In this document: piece by piece, positions 7,556 to 15,714 of the stretch
How the letters are laid out: each line of letters begins with the position of its first letter
How positions within the stretch are numbered: the first letter of the stretch is position 1
Assembly (NCBI GenBank): GCA_021372475.1
Contig: JAJFUJ010000199.1
Coordinates: forward strand, 1-32,433
DNA: 32,433 bases
DNA from: Chloroflexota bacterium
GTDB taxonomy: Bacteria; Chloroflexota; Anaerolineae; UBA1429
Direction of reading: 5' to 3'
Notes under the pieces: generated by a model
What the model was told of the DNA's origin: nothing
Databases searched by the model: none
What the model saw: the letters and a program-made list of their open reading frames with translations, nothing else
Made by a program: the position numbers and the translations under genes

Positions 7556-8461
7556 ATGGAAGCGATTCAAGGCCTCGTTATCCGCACCCACGGCGGACAC
7601 TACTATGTACAAGCCGAACAGGGACTCTTCGATTGTACCTTGCGCGGCAAGCTCAAGCATGAGCGCAGTGCCAGTGATATCATCGCTATTGGCGACCAGG
7701 TGATGCTTCTGCCGGAAGCGGGCGGTCACGGCGCCATCACGCGGGTGTTACCGCGTAAATCTGCCTTTTCGCGCTGTCCGCCTCCCCCCAGGCGCCCGAT
7801 GGAACAGGTCATTGTGGCCAATCCGGACCAGGTGTTGATTGTCTTTGCCGCCAGTTCACCCCCTTTGAACCCGTTGATGCTGGACCGCTATTTGGTGGTT
7901 TGTGAAGCCGCTCGGCTCAAGGCGCTCATCGCTATTAACAAAATGGATGAAACCGATGATGACACAATCGAGGAACTGATGGCGCTCTATCGCCAAATTG
8001 GATATGCCGTTTGGCCGGTAAGCGCGGTCAGCGGCCAGGGTTTGGCCGAACTGCACGCGCAACTGCGGGATAAACTGACGGTTGTTGTTGGACCTTCCGG
8101 GGTAGGCAAATCAAGCCTGCTGAACGCCTGGTGGCCGGAGCTAAACCTCAACACCGGGGAAATCAGCACTTATCACGACCGCGGGAAACACACCACGGTT
8201 GTTGCTGAGCTGTTGCATCCGGAGCCCCCTGTATATATCGCCGATACTCCCGGCCTGCGTCAGCTTCGCTTCTGGCACGTTTCTCCCGCCAGCCTAGCGC
8301 AACTATTCATCGAGTTTGAACCTTGGATCGGTGACTGCCAGTTCGAGCCGTGTTCGCATATCACCGAGCCAGGGTGCGGCGTACGCGCCGCCGCTGAACG
8401 CGGCGACATTTCCGCATCACGGTATACTAGTTATTGCCGTATGATTGAACTCGGTTTCTAA
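7556..8461 (+). CDS. rsgA: Ribosome small-subunit-dependent GTPase RsgA
   Basis: A circularly permuted GTPase that helps mature the 30S subunit. An N-terminal OB-fold (about 1-70) is followed by the permuted G domain. G4 NKMD is at 128-131, G1 GPSGVGKSS at 179-187, and G3 DTPG at 230-233. A C-terminal zinc knuckle has Cys and His residues in CQFEPCSHITEPGCGV. All nucleotide-binding motifs are intact and the 301-residue length is usual. GTG at 7553 and ATG at 7556 are adjacent in frame. GAGGAG ends only 2 bases before the ATG, so the exact start is slightly uncertain. It sits 22 bases before the next gene. The functional link to its neighbours is not evident. Confidence 0.95.
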   Translation: MEAIQGLVIRTHGGHYYVQAEQGLFDCTLRGKLKHERSASDIIAIGDQVMLLPEAGGHGAITRVLPRKSAFSRCPPPPRRPMEQVIVANPDQVLIVFAASSPPLNPLMLDRYLVVCEAARLKALIAINKMDETDDDTIEELMALYRQIGYAVWPVSAVSGQGLAELHAQLRDKLTVVVGPSGVGKSSLLNAWWPELNLNTGEISTYHDRGKHTTVVAELLHPEPPVYIADTPGLRQLRFWHVSPASLAQLFIEFEPWIGDCQFEPCSHITEPGCGVRAAAERGDISASRYTSYCRMIELGF

Positions 8462-8484
8462 CTGCTCCTATGTGAGGAGGCAAG

Positions 8485-9462
8485 ATGCCCTATCCGCTCT
8501 TTGACCGCTCTAAACTACACCTGAGGCCGCTGCATGAGCGCGCACATGATGTGCAATATGCGCAACTGGCGCAGCTCACGGACGCCATCGACCCATTTGA
8601 CCATCCTGACCTGCATAAACTTGCCCAAGCGGTGCAGGCAGCCCGCCAGAGCGGGGCTGCAACTATCCTGATGATGGGCGCTCATGTCATCAAGAGCGGT
8701 CTATCGCGGTATATCATCGACATGATGGAGCATGGATGGATCAGCCTGGTAGCACTGAACGGCGCAGGGATGATTCACGACTATGAGCTTGCCACCAGCG
8801 GTGCCACCAGCGAGAGCGTCGCCCGCTACATCCGCGAAGGCCAGTTCGGCCTGTGGCAGGAAACGGGACGCTTGAATGACCTTGCCAGCGCAGCAGCGCA
8901 TGCAGGGCTTGGACTGGGTGAAATGGTCGGTCGCACGTTGCAGGAAGAAAATGCGCCGTATCGAGATATCAGCATCCTGGCAGCCGGTTACCGACTCGAG
9001 ATTCCGGTAACTGTGCACGTCAGCCTGGGCTATGACATAATCCACGAACATCCCAACTGCGACGGCGCGGCGCTAGGAGCCGCCTCGTATACCGACTTCC
9101 TGGTATATGCGCAGATGGCCACCCGGCTCGAAGGCGGAGTGATGATTGCAGCGGGCACAGCGGTAATGGGGCCGGAAGTGTACCTAAAAGCCTTATCGAT
9201 GGCGCGCAATGTTGCTTATCAGGAAGGAAAATCCCTCAGTCATTTCACTACCGCAGTATTCGACCTGCAGCCGCTAGGCGACGACTTGCATCGCGAGGTT
9301 CCTAAAACGGACGCACGTTATTATTTCCGCCCCTACAAGACGATTCTGGTGCGCACTGTGCAGGATGGCGGCACGAGCTATTATATTCAGGCCGAGCACC
9401 GTCAAACGCTGCCGAGGCTGCATCACTTGTTATGTTGTTCAGCGGAGCAGGCCAATGGATGA
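8485..9462 (+). CDS. Deoxyhypusine-synthase-like protein of unknown function
   Basis: A 325-residue soluble protein with no membrane segment. It has segments reminiscent of the NAD-dependent deoxyhypusine synthase fold: MMGAHVIKSGLSRYIIDMM (about 53-71), VALNGAGMIHDYELA, ATSGATSESVARYI, IPVTVHVSLGYDIIHEHP, DGAALG and a late GTAVMGPEVYLKAL. The usual deoxyhypusine synthase catalytic Lys region is not obvious, and no bacterial target protein is in the window, so that activity should not be assumed. A strong GAGGAGG precedes the ATG. Its end overlaps the PfkB kinase start by 8 bases, so the two are made together and probably act in one pathway. My unverified recollection is that homologues often sit beside heptose-type sugar kinases. 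Confidence 0.7.
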   Translation: MPYPLFDRSKLHLRPLHERAHDVQYAQLAQLTDAIDPFDHPDLHKLAQAVQAARQSGAATILMMGAHVIKSGLSRYIIDMMEHGWISLVALNGAGMIHDYELATSGATSESVARYIREGQFGLWQETGRLNDLASAAAHAGLGLGEMVGRTLQEENAPYRDISILAAGYRLEIPVTVHVSLGYDIIHEHPNCDGAALGAASYTDFLVYAQMATRLEGGVMIAAGTAVMGPEVYLKALSMARNVAYQEGKSLSHFTTAVFDLQPLGDDLHREVPKTDARYYFRPYKTILVRTVQDGGTSYYIQAEHRQTLPRLHHLLCCSAEQANG

Positions 9463-10489
9463 AAAGCGCTTACAGGAAATCCTGGGCAAGTTCAAGCGCG
9501 AGCACATTTTGGTCGTGGGCGATTACTTTTTGGACAAGTACTTGCAAATAGATGGCAGCCTTGGCGAAATATCGCTCGAGACCGGCTTAGTTGCTCATCA
9601 GGTGACGTCCATCAATACCAGCCCGGGGGCGGCTGGTAACGTGGCCGCCAATGTCTGCGCCCTTGGGTCGCAAGTGGCAGCCCTCACCGTGCTCGGTGAC
9701 GATGGCGAAGGCTACGACCTGCGCCGTCGACTGACCGAACTCGGTGTGGACCTCAGCGGGGTAGTTACCAGCCCTCTACGCTTTACGCCCACCTATACCA
9801 AGCCGATGATGCACGAGGCGGATGGACAGGTCCGCGAAATGTCGCGCATCGACCATAAAAACCGCACCCCGCTTGCGGAAGATCTGGAGAGGCAGGTCAT
9901 CGCAAAGCTGGACAAATTAATTGCCGATGTCGACGGGGTTATCGTTACTGACCAGGTACAGGAGCGCAACTGCGGCGTGGTGAGCGACCGGGTGCGCGCC
10001 AGGCTGAGCGAGCTAGCTGAGAAACGCCGCGACATTCCCTTTGTGGTCGATTCACGGCTCAGACTGGGAGAGTACCGCGGGATGTACCTGAAACCCAATG
10101 AACACGAGGCGTATCGTGCTCTCGGCTGGCAAGCAGAGGGGGCCATCGGCATTACAGAGGCCAGCACTGCCGGCCTGGAGCTGAGTTCGCGCAGCGGCAT
10201 TGCCGTTTTTCTGACTATGGGCCCGCAAGGCATCCTGGTATGCGCGAACAGCCGCGCGCAGCGCGTGCCGGCCGTGCCCGTTGAGGGACCAATCGATATT
10301 GTCGGTGCCGGCGATAGCGCTATCGCCGGCATCACCAGTGCCCTGTGCGCCGGCGCAAGCCCGGTTGAGGCGGCGTTGGTTGGTAACCTGACGGCCTCGG
10401 TAACAATCCGCTGTATCGGCACCACCGGCACTGCCAGTCAGGCGCAGGTGCACGCGGCCCTGGCTACGTGGCAGGCTGGGTTAAAGTAA
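9455..10489 (+). CDS. PfkB/ribokinase-family sugar kinase (HldE/RfaE kinase-domain-like)
   Basis: The ATG at 9455 is chosen because GGAG lies 7 bases upstream and the upstream part of the open frame is shared with the preceding gene. This gives 344 residues. Motifs in order: ILVVGDYFLDKY (about 18-29), SPGAAGNVAANVCALG (PfkB signature-1 region, 57-71), LGDDGEGYDLRR, PTYTKP, IKNRTP-like and VDSRLR segments, KPNEHEA, and the anion-hole/catalytic-base motif GAGDSAIAG near the C-terminus. This order matches the kinase half of heptose-phosphate kinases. The nucleotidyltransferase half of HldE is absent. The substrate is likely a sugar or sugar phosphate. It is the last gene before a strong terminator, translationally coupled to the deoxyhypusine-synthase-like gene. 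Confidence 0.83.
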   Translation: MDEKRLQEILGKFKREHILVVGDYFLDKYLQIDGSLGEISLETGLVAHQVTSINTSPGAAGNVAANVCALGSQVAALTVLGDDGEGYDLRRRLTELGVDLSGVVTSPLRFTPTYTKPMMHEADGQVREMSRIDHKNRTPLAEDLERQVIAKLDKLIADVDGVIVTDQVQERNCGVVSDRVRARLSELAEKRRDIPFVVDSRLRLGEYRGMYLKPNEHEAYRALGWQAEGAIGITEASTAGLELSSRSGIAVFLTMGPQGILVCANSRAQRVPAVPVEGPIDIVGAGDSAIAGITSALCAGASPVEAALVGNLTASVTIRCIGTTGTASQAQVHAALATWQAGLK

Positions 10490-10514
10490 CTGCGAAAAGC
10501 TGCACAACAAACGG

Positions 10515-10540
10515 CAGCCGCGAGTTTTAACTCGCGGCTG
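10515..10540. terminator. Bidirectional intrinsic terminator
   Basis: A 26-base near-perfect palindrome (CAGCCGCGAG...CTCGCGGCTG, 12-base stem with AT-rich centre). It is followed by TTTATG on plus and by CGTTTGTTG on minus. It lies between the end of the kinase gene (+) and the end of the tRNA gene (-), so it can end both transcripts. Confidence 0.82.
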
Positions 10541-10548
10541 TTTATGTG

Positions 10549-10630
10549 TGCCCCCGGCTGGATTTGAACCAGTACGTCCAACTGGACACAGGCCCTCAAC
10601 CTGCTGCGTATGCCATTCCGCCACGGGGGC
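10549..10630 (-). tRNA. tRNA-Leu (anticodon GAG)
   Basis: The minus strand folds as a class II tRNA of 82 bases. The acceptor GCCCCCG pairs with CGGGGGC, with discriminator A. The D arm is TGGCGGAATGGCATACGC. The anticodon stem GCAGG/CCTGT encloses the loop TTGAGGG (anticodon GAG, reading CUC/CUU). The long variable arm is GTCC-AGTT-GGAC, and the T arm is CTGG-TTCAAAT-CCAG with one A-C mismatch at its base. The CCA end is not encoded, so it must be added afterwards. Confidence 0.96.
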
Positions 10631-10640
10631 AGCGGATGAT

Positions 10641-10669
10641 AGTATAGCAAGCGCAGCCTGGCTTGTCAA
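10641..10669 (-). promoter_or_regulatory. tRNA-Leu promoter
   Basis: On the minus strand a perfect TTGACA (10669-10664) and TATACT (10646-10641) are separated by 17 bases, with the tRNA 5' end 10 bases beyond the -10 box. Its -35 box overlaps that of the divergent plsX promoter. Confidence 0.85.
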
Positions 10670-10690
10670 TTGGCGCATTCGCTGTACAAT
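10663..10690 (+). promoter_or_regulatory. plsX promoter
   Basis: TTGTCA (10663-10668) and TACAAT (10685-10690) are separated by 16 bases. The expected start is near 10697, giving a leader of about 32 bases to the plsX ATG. The -35 box shares five bases with the tRNA-Leu -35 box on the other strand. Confidence 0.75.
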
Positions 10691-10728
10691 CTCATAAGCT
10701 AAAATACTGACCGGACGGAGGGAGCCTA

Positions 10729-11766
10729 ATGCGTATAGTCTTGGACGCGATGGGCAGCGACCATGCCCCTCAGGTAGATGTAGCGGGCGGCGTACGTGCA
10801 GCGCGTCGTTTTGGGCAGGAGATAACTCTTGTTGGCGACCAAAAGCGCATCCAGCAGGAGCTGGACCAATATGATACGGCAGGGCTCAAGCTGACGGTTG
10901 TCCATGCCGACCAGGTGATTGAAATGGGTGAACACCCCAGCGAGGCGGTACGCAATAAGCCAGGCTCTTCAATGGTGGTGGGGATGAAGCTCGTGCGCGA
11001 TGGCCAGGCCGATGCTTTTGTTTCGGCGGGCAACTCTGGCGGGGTATTGGCCACAGCGCTTGTTTCCGCCGGGCGGCTGGAGCGCATTCATGGCGTTCAG
11101 CGTCCAGCGATATCCACCCTGGTACCGACCGCCGGCGCCAAAACGCTGCTATTGGATATCGGCGCCAATACGGATTGCAAACCGGATTGGCTCGTGCAGT
11201 TCGCCCTTATGGGATCAGCCTACGCTAAGGTGCTGGGAGTAACGAATCCGCGCGTAGCCTTGTTAGCTAACGGCGAGGAAGACACAAAGGGCAATGCCGC
11301 GGTACAAGCAGCCCATGCGCTGCTGCGGCAGTTGCCGCTTAATTTCGTGGGCAACGTCGAAGGCAAAGATATCGTGCGCGGCATTGTTGATGTGATAGCC
11401 TGCGATGGTTTTGTGGGGAATGTGGCGCTCAAGACGGCCGAAGGTGTTTTTTCGATGATCCTTAGCCAGATCAAACAAGAGATTAAGGCTAAGCCGCTGA
11501 CTAGCCTCGGTGGATTGCTGGCAAAACCGGCTTTTAAAACGGTGAGCAAAAAGCTCGATTATCGTGAGTATGGCGGTGCGCCACTGCTCGGTGTCAATGG
11601 TGTTGTCATTATTGCCCATGGACGTTCGGATGCGTTGGCCATGGAGAATGCTATCGGCGTGGCAATCAACTGCGTAGAGAACAAATTAGTTGAAGGGGTA
11701 CGCAGCGATATCGAAGCCAGCCTGCCTACCCTGACCCGTTTGATGCAACCGCAGCAACAAACCTAG
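10729..11766 (+). CDS. plsX: Phosphate acyltransferase PlsX
   Basis: This enzyme converts acyl-ACP to acyl-phosphate, the first step of phospholipid synthesis with PlsY. The 345-residue protein opens with RIVLDAMGSDHAPQ, the family signature. GDDxRI-like ITLVGDQKRI, GMKLVRDGQADAFVSAGNSGG, LLDIGANTDCKP, LLANGEEDTKGN, NFVGNVEGKDI and CDGFVGNVALKTAEG follow, all in normal order. It is a peripheral cytoplasmic enzyme without membrane helices. GGAGGGAGC precedes the ATG. It is often found with fabH/fabD/acpP, but here it is followed 7 bases on by a small NERD-like membrane protein, forming a two-gene unit ended by the hairpin at 12505. Confidence 0.96.
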   Translation: MRIVLDAMGSDHAPQVDVAGGVRAARRFGQEITLVGDQKRIQQELDQYDTAGLKLTVVHADQVIEMGEHPSEAVRNKPGSSMVVGMKLVRDGQADAFVSAGNSGGVLATALVSAGRLERIHGVQRPAISTLVPTAGAKTLLLDIGANTDCKPDWLVQFALMGSAYAKVLGVTNPRVALLANGEEDTKGNAAVQAAHALLRQLPLNFVGNVEGKDIVRGIVDVIACDGFVGNVALKTAEGVFSMILSQIKQEIKAKPLTSLGGLLAKPAFKTVSKKLDYREYGGAPLLGVNGVVIIAHGRSDALAMENAIGVAINCVENKLVEGVRSDIEASLPTLTRLMQPQQQT

Positions 11767-11773
11767 GAGTCCA

Positions 11774-12478
11774 ATGGAAGCATTTGTTAATCAGCCATTT
11801 TTAAGCCGGCGGGCTAAAATCAGCCAATACTGCACTTGGGGAGGGATGGCTGCCTTGCTGCTCGGTCTTTTTATGGCGCAGCGCAACCTCCTGGTTTCTT
11901 ATATCGGTTTGCTGATAGGTATGGTTGGCGCGATGGTCGGTGCTCACTATACCTCAACCTATGTGCGCGAGCCGCGGGCTGACCAGGTATTTACTCATCT
12001 ACTGGATGGATTGGATAAACGTTACGCCCTTTACTGCTACTATTTACCCTCGAATATAGTCGTTCTATCGCACTACGGCCTGACAGTGTTGCTGCCCAAG
12101 GCACAAAAAGGGCAGATTACCTATCAAAATGGGCATTGGCAACACAAAGCAGGCATTCGCAAAGCGCTGCAGTTGGTCGGAGAACCCGGCCTAGGTAACC
12201 CGGAAAAGGAGCTCAATACCGAGGTCGAATGGGTTAAAGCTTGGGTTATAAAAAACATGCCCGAGATCGAAGTGCCTGTGCAAGGGGTGGTAGTCTTTAC
12301 GCATCCCGAAGCCGTCGTGGATGTACATGACGCCAGTGTTCCCGCGATGGTCTCAGTTGAGCTGCCCGAATATCTCAAGGTGGGTATGAAGGGCCAGACA
12401 ACCTTGACCACGGCCAACCAGAAGGAGCTGCGGCGCAGATTAGACGCGGTAGTCGCCGCAGGGAAACGAGTGAGCTAA
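11774..12478 (+). CDS. Two-helix membrane protein with degenerate NERD-like domain
   Basis: A 234-residue protein with two adjacent hydrophobic helices (about 22-36 and 38-57) and a soluble C-terminal part. The soluble part resembles the nuclease-related NERD domain: LPSNIVVLSHYGLTVLLPK (about 91-109), KGQITYQNGHWQ, GNPEKELNTEVEWVKAW (the family's NP...L segment) and a GVVVFTHPEAVVDV strand. The acidic ExK-type nuclease motif expected at the GLTVLLPK strand is missing, so nuclease activity is doubtful. The domain call is from pattern only. AGGAG before the ATG and the 7-base gap to plsX imply co-transcription. The role may be membrane-associated, with no substrate suggested. Confidence 0.68.
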   Translation: MEAFVNQPFLSRRAKISQYCTWGGMAALLLGLFMAQRNLLVSYIGLLIGMVGAMVGAHYTSTYVREPRADQVFTHLLDGLDKRYALYCYYLPSNIVVLSHYGLTVLLPKAQKGQITYQNGHWQHKAGIRKALQLVGEPGLGNPEKELNTEVEWVKAWVIKNMPEIEVPVQGVVVFTHPEAVVDVHDASVPAMVSVELPEYLKVGMKGQTTLTTANQKELRRRLDAVVAAGKRVS

Positions 12479-12504
12479 ATTTACAGTTTCATGGCCGGTA
12501 AAAG

Positions 12505-12531
12505 AGAACGCCATTTCAGGCGTTCTTTTTT
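12505..12531 (+). terminator. Intrinsic terminator after plsX unit
   Basis: An 8-base stem AGAACGCC/GGCGTTCT with loop ATTTCA is followed by a run of T (12526-12531). It lies 26 bases past the NERD-like gene and abuts the 3' end of the HNH gene on the other strand, so it probably limits read-through between the convergent units. Confidence 0.85.
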
Positions 12532-13036
12532 ATATACCAGAGATATACTTGCCCCACACTTCGCTAGCTGATTGCTGCCCCAGCAGCACCATTGCCACGT
12601 AACGCGGGCGTCTCGGGCTGGAAAGCAAGTGCATGCCCGCTTCTTCGGGCAGGCGGCTTCCCTTACGCTGGTTGCAGGCTTTGCAGGCACAGACTACGTT
12701 TTCCCAGGTAGTGCCGCCGTTACGCACCCTGGGAATGATGTGGTCGATTGTCAGGTTCGTTTTGGGTGGCTGCGCCCCACAGTATTGGCAGGTATAGTTG
12801 TCGCGCAGCAATACGGTGCGGCGAGAGAGCGGTATATTCATGCGGGCTGGTACCTGCACATAATAAACCAGGCGGATAACAAGCGGCACTGGGACCGACA
12901 TCCCGGCGGAGCGGATACGCTGCTCGGTAGCCTCCAGCAGTTCAGCCTTATCTTTGAGCAGCAAAATAATCGCGCGGCGCAGACTGACCACACTCAAAGG
13001 CTCATACGAGGCATTCAACACCAGGACTGTGTCCAA
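12530..13036 (-). CDS. HNH endonuclease family protein
   Basis: A 168-residue soluble protein. An N-terminal segment (VLVLNASYEPLSVVSLRRAI) typical of a widespread bacterial HNH subgroup is followed by the zinc-bound nuclease core: CQYCG, LTIDHIIPR (catalytic DH), NGGTTWENVV and CKACNQRKG. Both CxxC pairs and the His/Asn residues are intact. The start is a TTG at 13036, preceded by AGGAG with 7 bases between. No in-frame ATG or GTG fits as well. It has its own strong promoter and no restriction-modification or mobile-element partner. Members of this subgroup are common, chromosomally fixed and of unknown role. Confidence 0.88.
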   Translation of the reverse strand: MDTVLVLNASYEPLSVVSLRRAIILLLKDKAELLEATEQRIRSAGMSVPVPLVIRLVYYVQVPARMNIPLSRRTVLLRDNYTCQYCGAQPPKTNLTIDHIIPRVRNGGTTWENVVCACKACNQRKGSRLPEEAGMHLLSSPRRPRYVAMVLLGQQSASEVWGKYISGI

Positions 13037-13081
13037 GGTGAACTCCTGTGGGCAAGAGTATAACCTGCTTATATGGGAGTT

Positions 13082-13110
13082 AGTCTAGCATGCAGATGAT
13101 ATGGTGTCAA
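13082..13110 (-). promoter_or_regulatory. Promoter of the HNH gene
   Basis: On the minus strand TTGACA (13110-13105) and TAGACT (13087-13082) are separated by 17 bases. It begins 11 bases after the glgP stop and leaves a leader of about 40 bases to the TTG start. Confidence 0.8.
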
Positions 13111-13121
13111 TCACTGCCCTT

Positions 13122-15686
13122 TTAGGACCACACGATCATACCGGGCAAGGGTGAACTGCCCAATAGATGGTGCGCCGGCTGAATACGCAGGGTATAGCCT
13201 TGCAGGCCGCTTTGGACGCAGTAGATATCGCCCTCATACAGCCAACTGCCGTCCGTCTCCTGACTAGCGGCGTCCAGCGCGACGGTGCCTTGTCGTTTGA
13301 TTTGCCCCTCGGGATCCACCGCGCCGTAGTAGGCCTGAACCTGGATATCCGCTGGTGTGAGGGCGCCAGTTCGAATGTGCGCTTTGAGATGGATCGTGCT
13401 GCCAACCGTGATCCCCTCACGGTCATCGCCTTCAACGGAGTCAATATGCAGTTCTTGCCAATGCTGCTGCAGGTTGACGAACCACTGGTTCAGCTCTTTA
13501 GCATGAGCATAATCGTCCTCAATCAGGCTATTGTAGCGCCGTTCCGAGGGCAAATAGAAGCGCTCTGCATATTCCTGAACCATACGATGCGTATTAAAAA
13601 TAGGGGCGACAGTCCGCATAGCCGATTTCATTTTAGCGATCCAGCCATGAGGCAGGTTCTGGCCATTTCGTTTATAGAAAAGCGGTATGACTTCTTGTTC
13701 CAGGATACTGTACAGCGCTTCCGCCTCGACCTTGTCGCCGTATTGATCATCCGTGTATACTTCTCCACGGCCAATCGCCCAACCAGTATCGGGCGAAAAT
13801 CCTTCGCACCACCAGCCGTCCAACGTGCTGACGTTGATGCCGCCGTTGGCGGCTGCCTTCATCCCGCTAGTGCCACTGGCCTCCATGCGATGCCGTGGCG
13901 TGTTTAGCCAAACATCGCTGCCCTGAACCAGGTAGCGCGCCAGGTTGATATCATAATCCTCCAGAAAGACCACGCGGTGATATAGGTCTTCTCGCCGCGA
14001 AAGGCGCACAATCTGACGAATAAACTCTTTGCCGGGGTTATCATGAGGATGTGCTTTGCCGGCGAAAATGATTTGCACAGGCCGCTTGGGATCGTTCAGG
14101 ATGCGCGCTAGGCGGTCGGGGTCCGAGAATAGGAGCGTTGCGCGTTTATACGTCGCAAACCGCCGCGAAAAAGTAATTGTGCAGACCTCCGGGTTAAGTA
14201 TCTCATCGGCTTGAGCGATTTCCACTGCAGTTGCACCGCGTCGTTCGAGTTGGCGGCGCAGCCTGGTGCGCGCAACCGCCACCAGGCGTTCACGGCGACG
14301 TTCGTGCGTACGCCACAACTCCTCATCGGGGATGCGGTCGATCTGGCTCCATACCGAATGGTCATAAGGGCGTTCCAGCCAGCGGGGTCCCAGGTAGCGC
14401 GCAAATAATCCTGTCATATCGTTTGATATCCAGGAGCATATATGCACTCCATTGGTGATTGAAGTGATTGGAACCTCATCGGGCGGCAACTGCGGCCACA
14501 GGCTTTGCCACATTTCACGTGCGACCTGGCCATGCAATTCACTCACACCATTGGCGTGCGCAGCAAGCCTTAAGGCCAACACCGCCATCGAAAAGTTGCC
14601 ATCGTTCGGATTGTCGCGGTTCTGCCCCAGTTGCAGGAATTCATCCCGTCCCAATCCAAGCTGCTCGTAGTAAGCACCAAAGTAATAGTCCATCATCGAA
14701 GGCGGGAAAAGGTCGATGCCGGCCGGCACGTTGGTATGGGTTGTAAATATGTTCCCAGCTTGTGTAGCCTGCCTGGCTTCATCGAACTTGAGGCCGTGTT
14801 CGTGCATCGCCGACCGGATACGCTCCAGCGCAAGGAAAGCGGAGTGACCTTCGTTCATATGGCAGATGCTCGGCGAAATTCCCAGCAGTTTGAGCGCGCG
14901 GATGCCGCCGATACCGAGCATTATCTCCTGTCTAATGCGCATATCCAGGTCACCGCCGTATAGACGCGAGGTTATCATGCGGTCTTCCGGACGGTTGACA
15001 GCCAGGTTCGTATCCAGCAAATAAAGCGAAACTCTGCCTACCAGCACCTTCCAGATTTGCGCTGATACTTGTCGGCCGGGGTAATCCACCACCACCAGGC
15101 TCGGTCGGCCATCCGCTCCGCGCTGCAGCTCCATCGGCATGTTGGCAAAATCGTTCAAAGGATAAGATTCCTGCTGCCAGCCGTCGGCATTCAGATACTG
15201 CCGGAAATATCCCTCCTGGTATAGCAAACTGACGCCTACCAGCGGCAGATCGAGATCGCTGGCGGATTTCAAGTGATCGCCGGCCAACACGCCCAGGCCG
15301 CCGGAATATATCGGCAAACACTCGCTGATGCCGAACTCGGCCGAAAAGTAGGCTACCAGGTGGTTGGGATGGGTGTCAGCATAAGTGCGCTTGAACCATG
15401 TATCTTGGGCGCCTAGATATTGCGTTAGCGACTGATAGACGCGATTCATGTGCGCCAGGAAGCCGTCATCAGCCGCCACTTCTTCCAGACGATCCTGGTT
15501 GATGGTGCCGAGAATCAGGATCGGATTATGTCCAGCCGATTCCCAGAGGTCGCGGTCCAGGCGACGGAAAAGGTCCACTGCATCCAGGTTCCAACTCCAC
15601 CAGAGATTCCGGGCTATCTCGCGCAGCGGAGCAAGCTTATCGGGCAGTGAGGGGATAACCGTAAAGACATGATTCGGACGGGGCAT
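13122..15686 (-). CDS. glgP: Alpha-glucan (glycogen/maltodextrin) phosphorylase
   Basis: This enzyme releases glucose-1-phosphate from alpha-1,4-glucans with inorganic phosphate and pyridoxal phosphate. The 854-residue protein belongs to the bacterial/archaeal GlgP branch with an N-terminal DUF3417 region (PLREIARNLWWSWNLDAVDLFRRLD). YFSAEFGISECLPIYSGGLG follows, then CHMNEGHSAFLALERIR, TTHTNVPAGIDLF, TFSRRFATYKRA, IIFAGKAHPHD and the PLP-lysine motif SGTSGMKAAANGG with LDGWWCEG. A GTG two codons earlier is possible, but the ATG at 15686 has AGGAG 5 bases upstream. The gene is last in a five-gene minus-strand series and starts 28 bases after the DUF1848 gene. Confidence 0.95.
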   Translation of the reverse strand: MPRPNHVFTVIPSLPDKLAPLREIARNLWWSWNLDAVDLFRRLDRDLWESAGHNPILILGTINQDRLEEVAADDGFLAHMNRVYQSLTQYLGAQDTWFKRTYADTHPNHLVAYFSAEFGISECLPIYSGGLGVLAGDHLKSASDLDLPLVGVSLLYQEGYFRQYLNADGWQQESYPLNDFANMPMELQRGADGRPSLVVVDYPGRQVSAQIWKVLVGRVSLYLLDTNLAVNRPEDRMITSRLYGGDLDMRIRQEIMLGIGGIRALKLLGISPSICHMNEGHSAFLALERIRSAMHEHGLKFDEARQATQAGNIFTTHTNVPAGIDLFPPSMMDYYFGAYYEQLGLGRDEFLQLGQNRDNPNDGNFSMAVLALRLAAHANGVSELHGQVAREMWQSLWPQLPPDEVPITSITNGVHICSWISNDMTGLFARYLGPRWLERPYDHSVWSQIDRIPDEELWRTHERRRERLVAVARTRLRRQLERRGATAVEIAQADEILNPEVCTITFSRRFATYKRATLLFSDPDRLARILNDPKRPVQIIFAGKAHPHDNPGKEFIRQIVRLSRREDLYHRVVFLEDYDINLARYLVQGSDVWLNTPRHRMEASGTSGMKAAANGGINVSTLDGWWCEGFSPDTGWAIGRGEVYTDDQYGDKVEAEALYSILEQEVIPLFYKRNGQNLPHGWIAKMKSAMRTVAPIFNTHRMVQEYAERFYLPSERRYNSLIEDDYAHAKELNQWFVNLQQHWQELHIDSVEGDDREGITVGSTIHLKAHIRTGALTPADIQVQAYYGAVDPEGQIKRQGTVALDAASQETDGSWLYEGDIYCVQSGLQGYTLRIQPAHHLLGSSPLPGMIVWS

Positions 15687-15714
15687 GAGCACTCCTGCAT
15701 CCTAAATATAAAAA

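Noticed and set aside
8485-9462. Assignment as a true deoxyhypusine synthase
   Set aside because: Only parts of the fold pattern are shared. The catalytic lysine region is not clear and bacteria lack eIF5A, so only a family resemblance is claimed.
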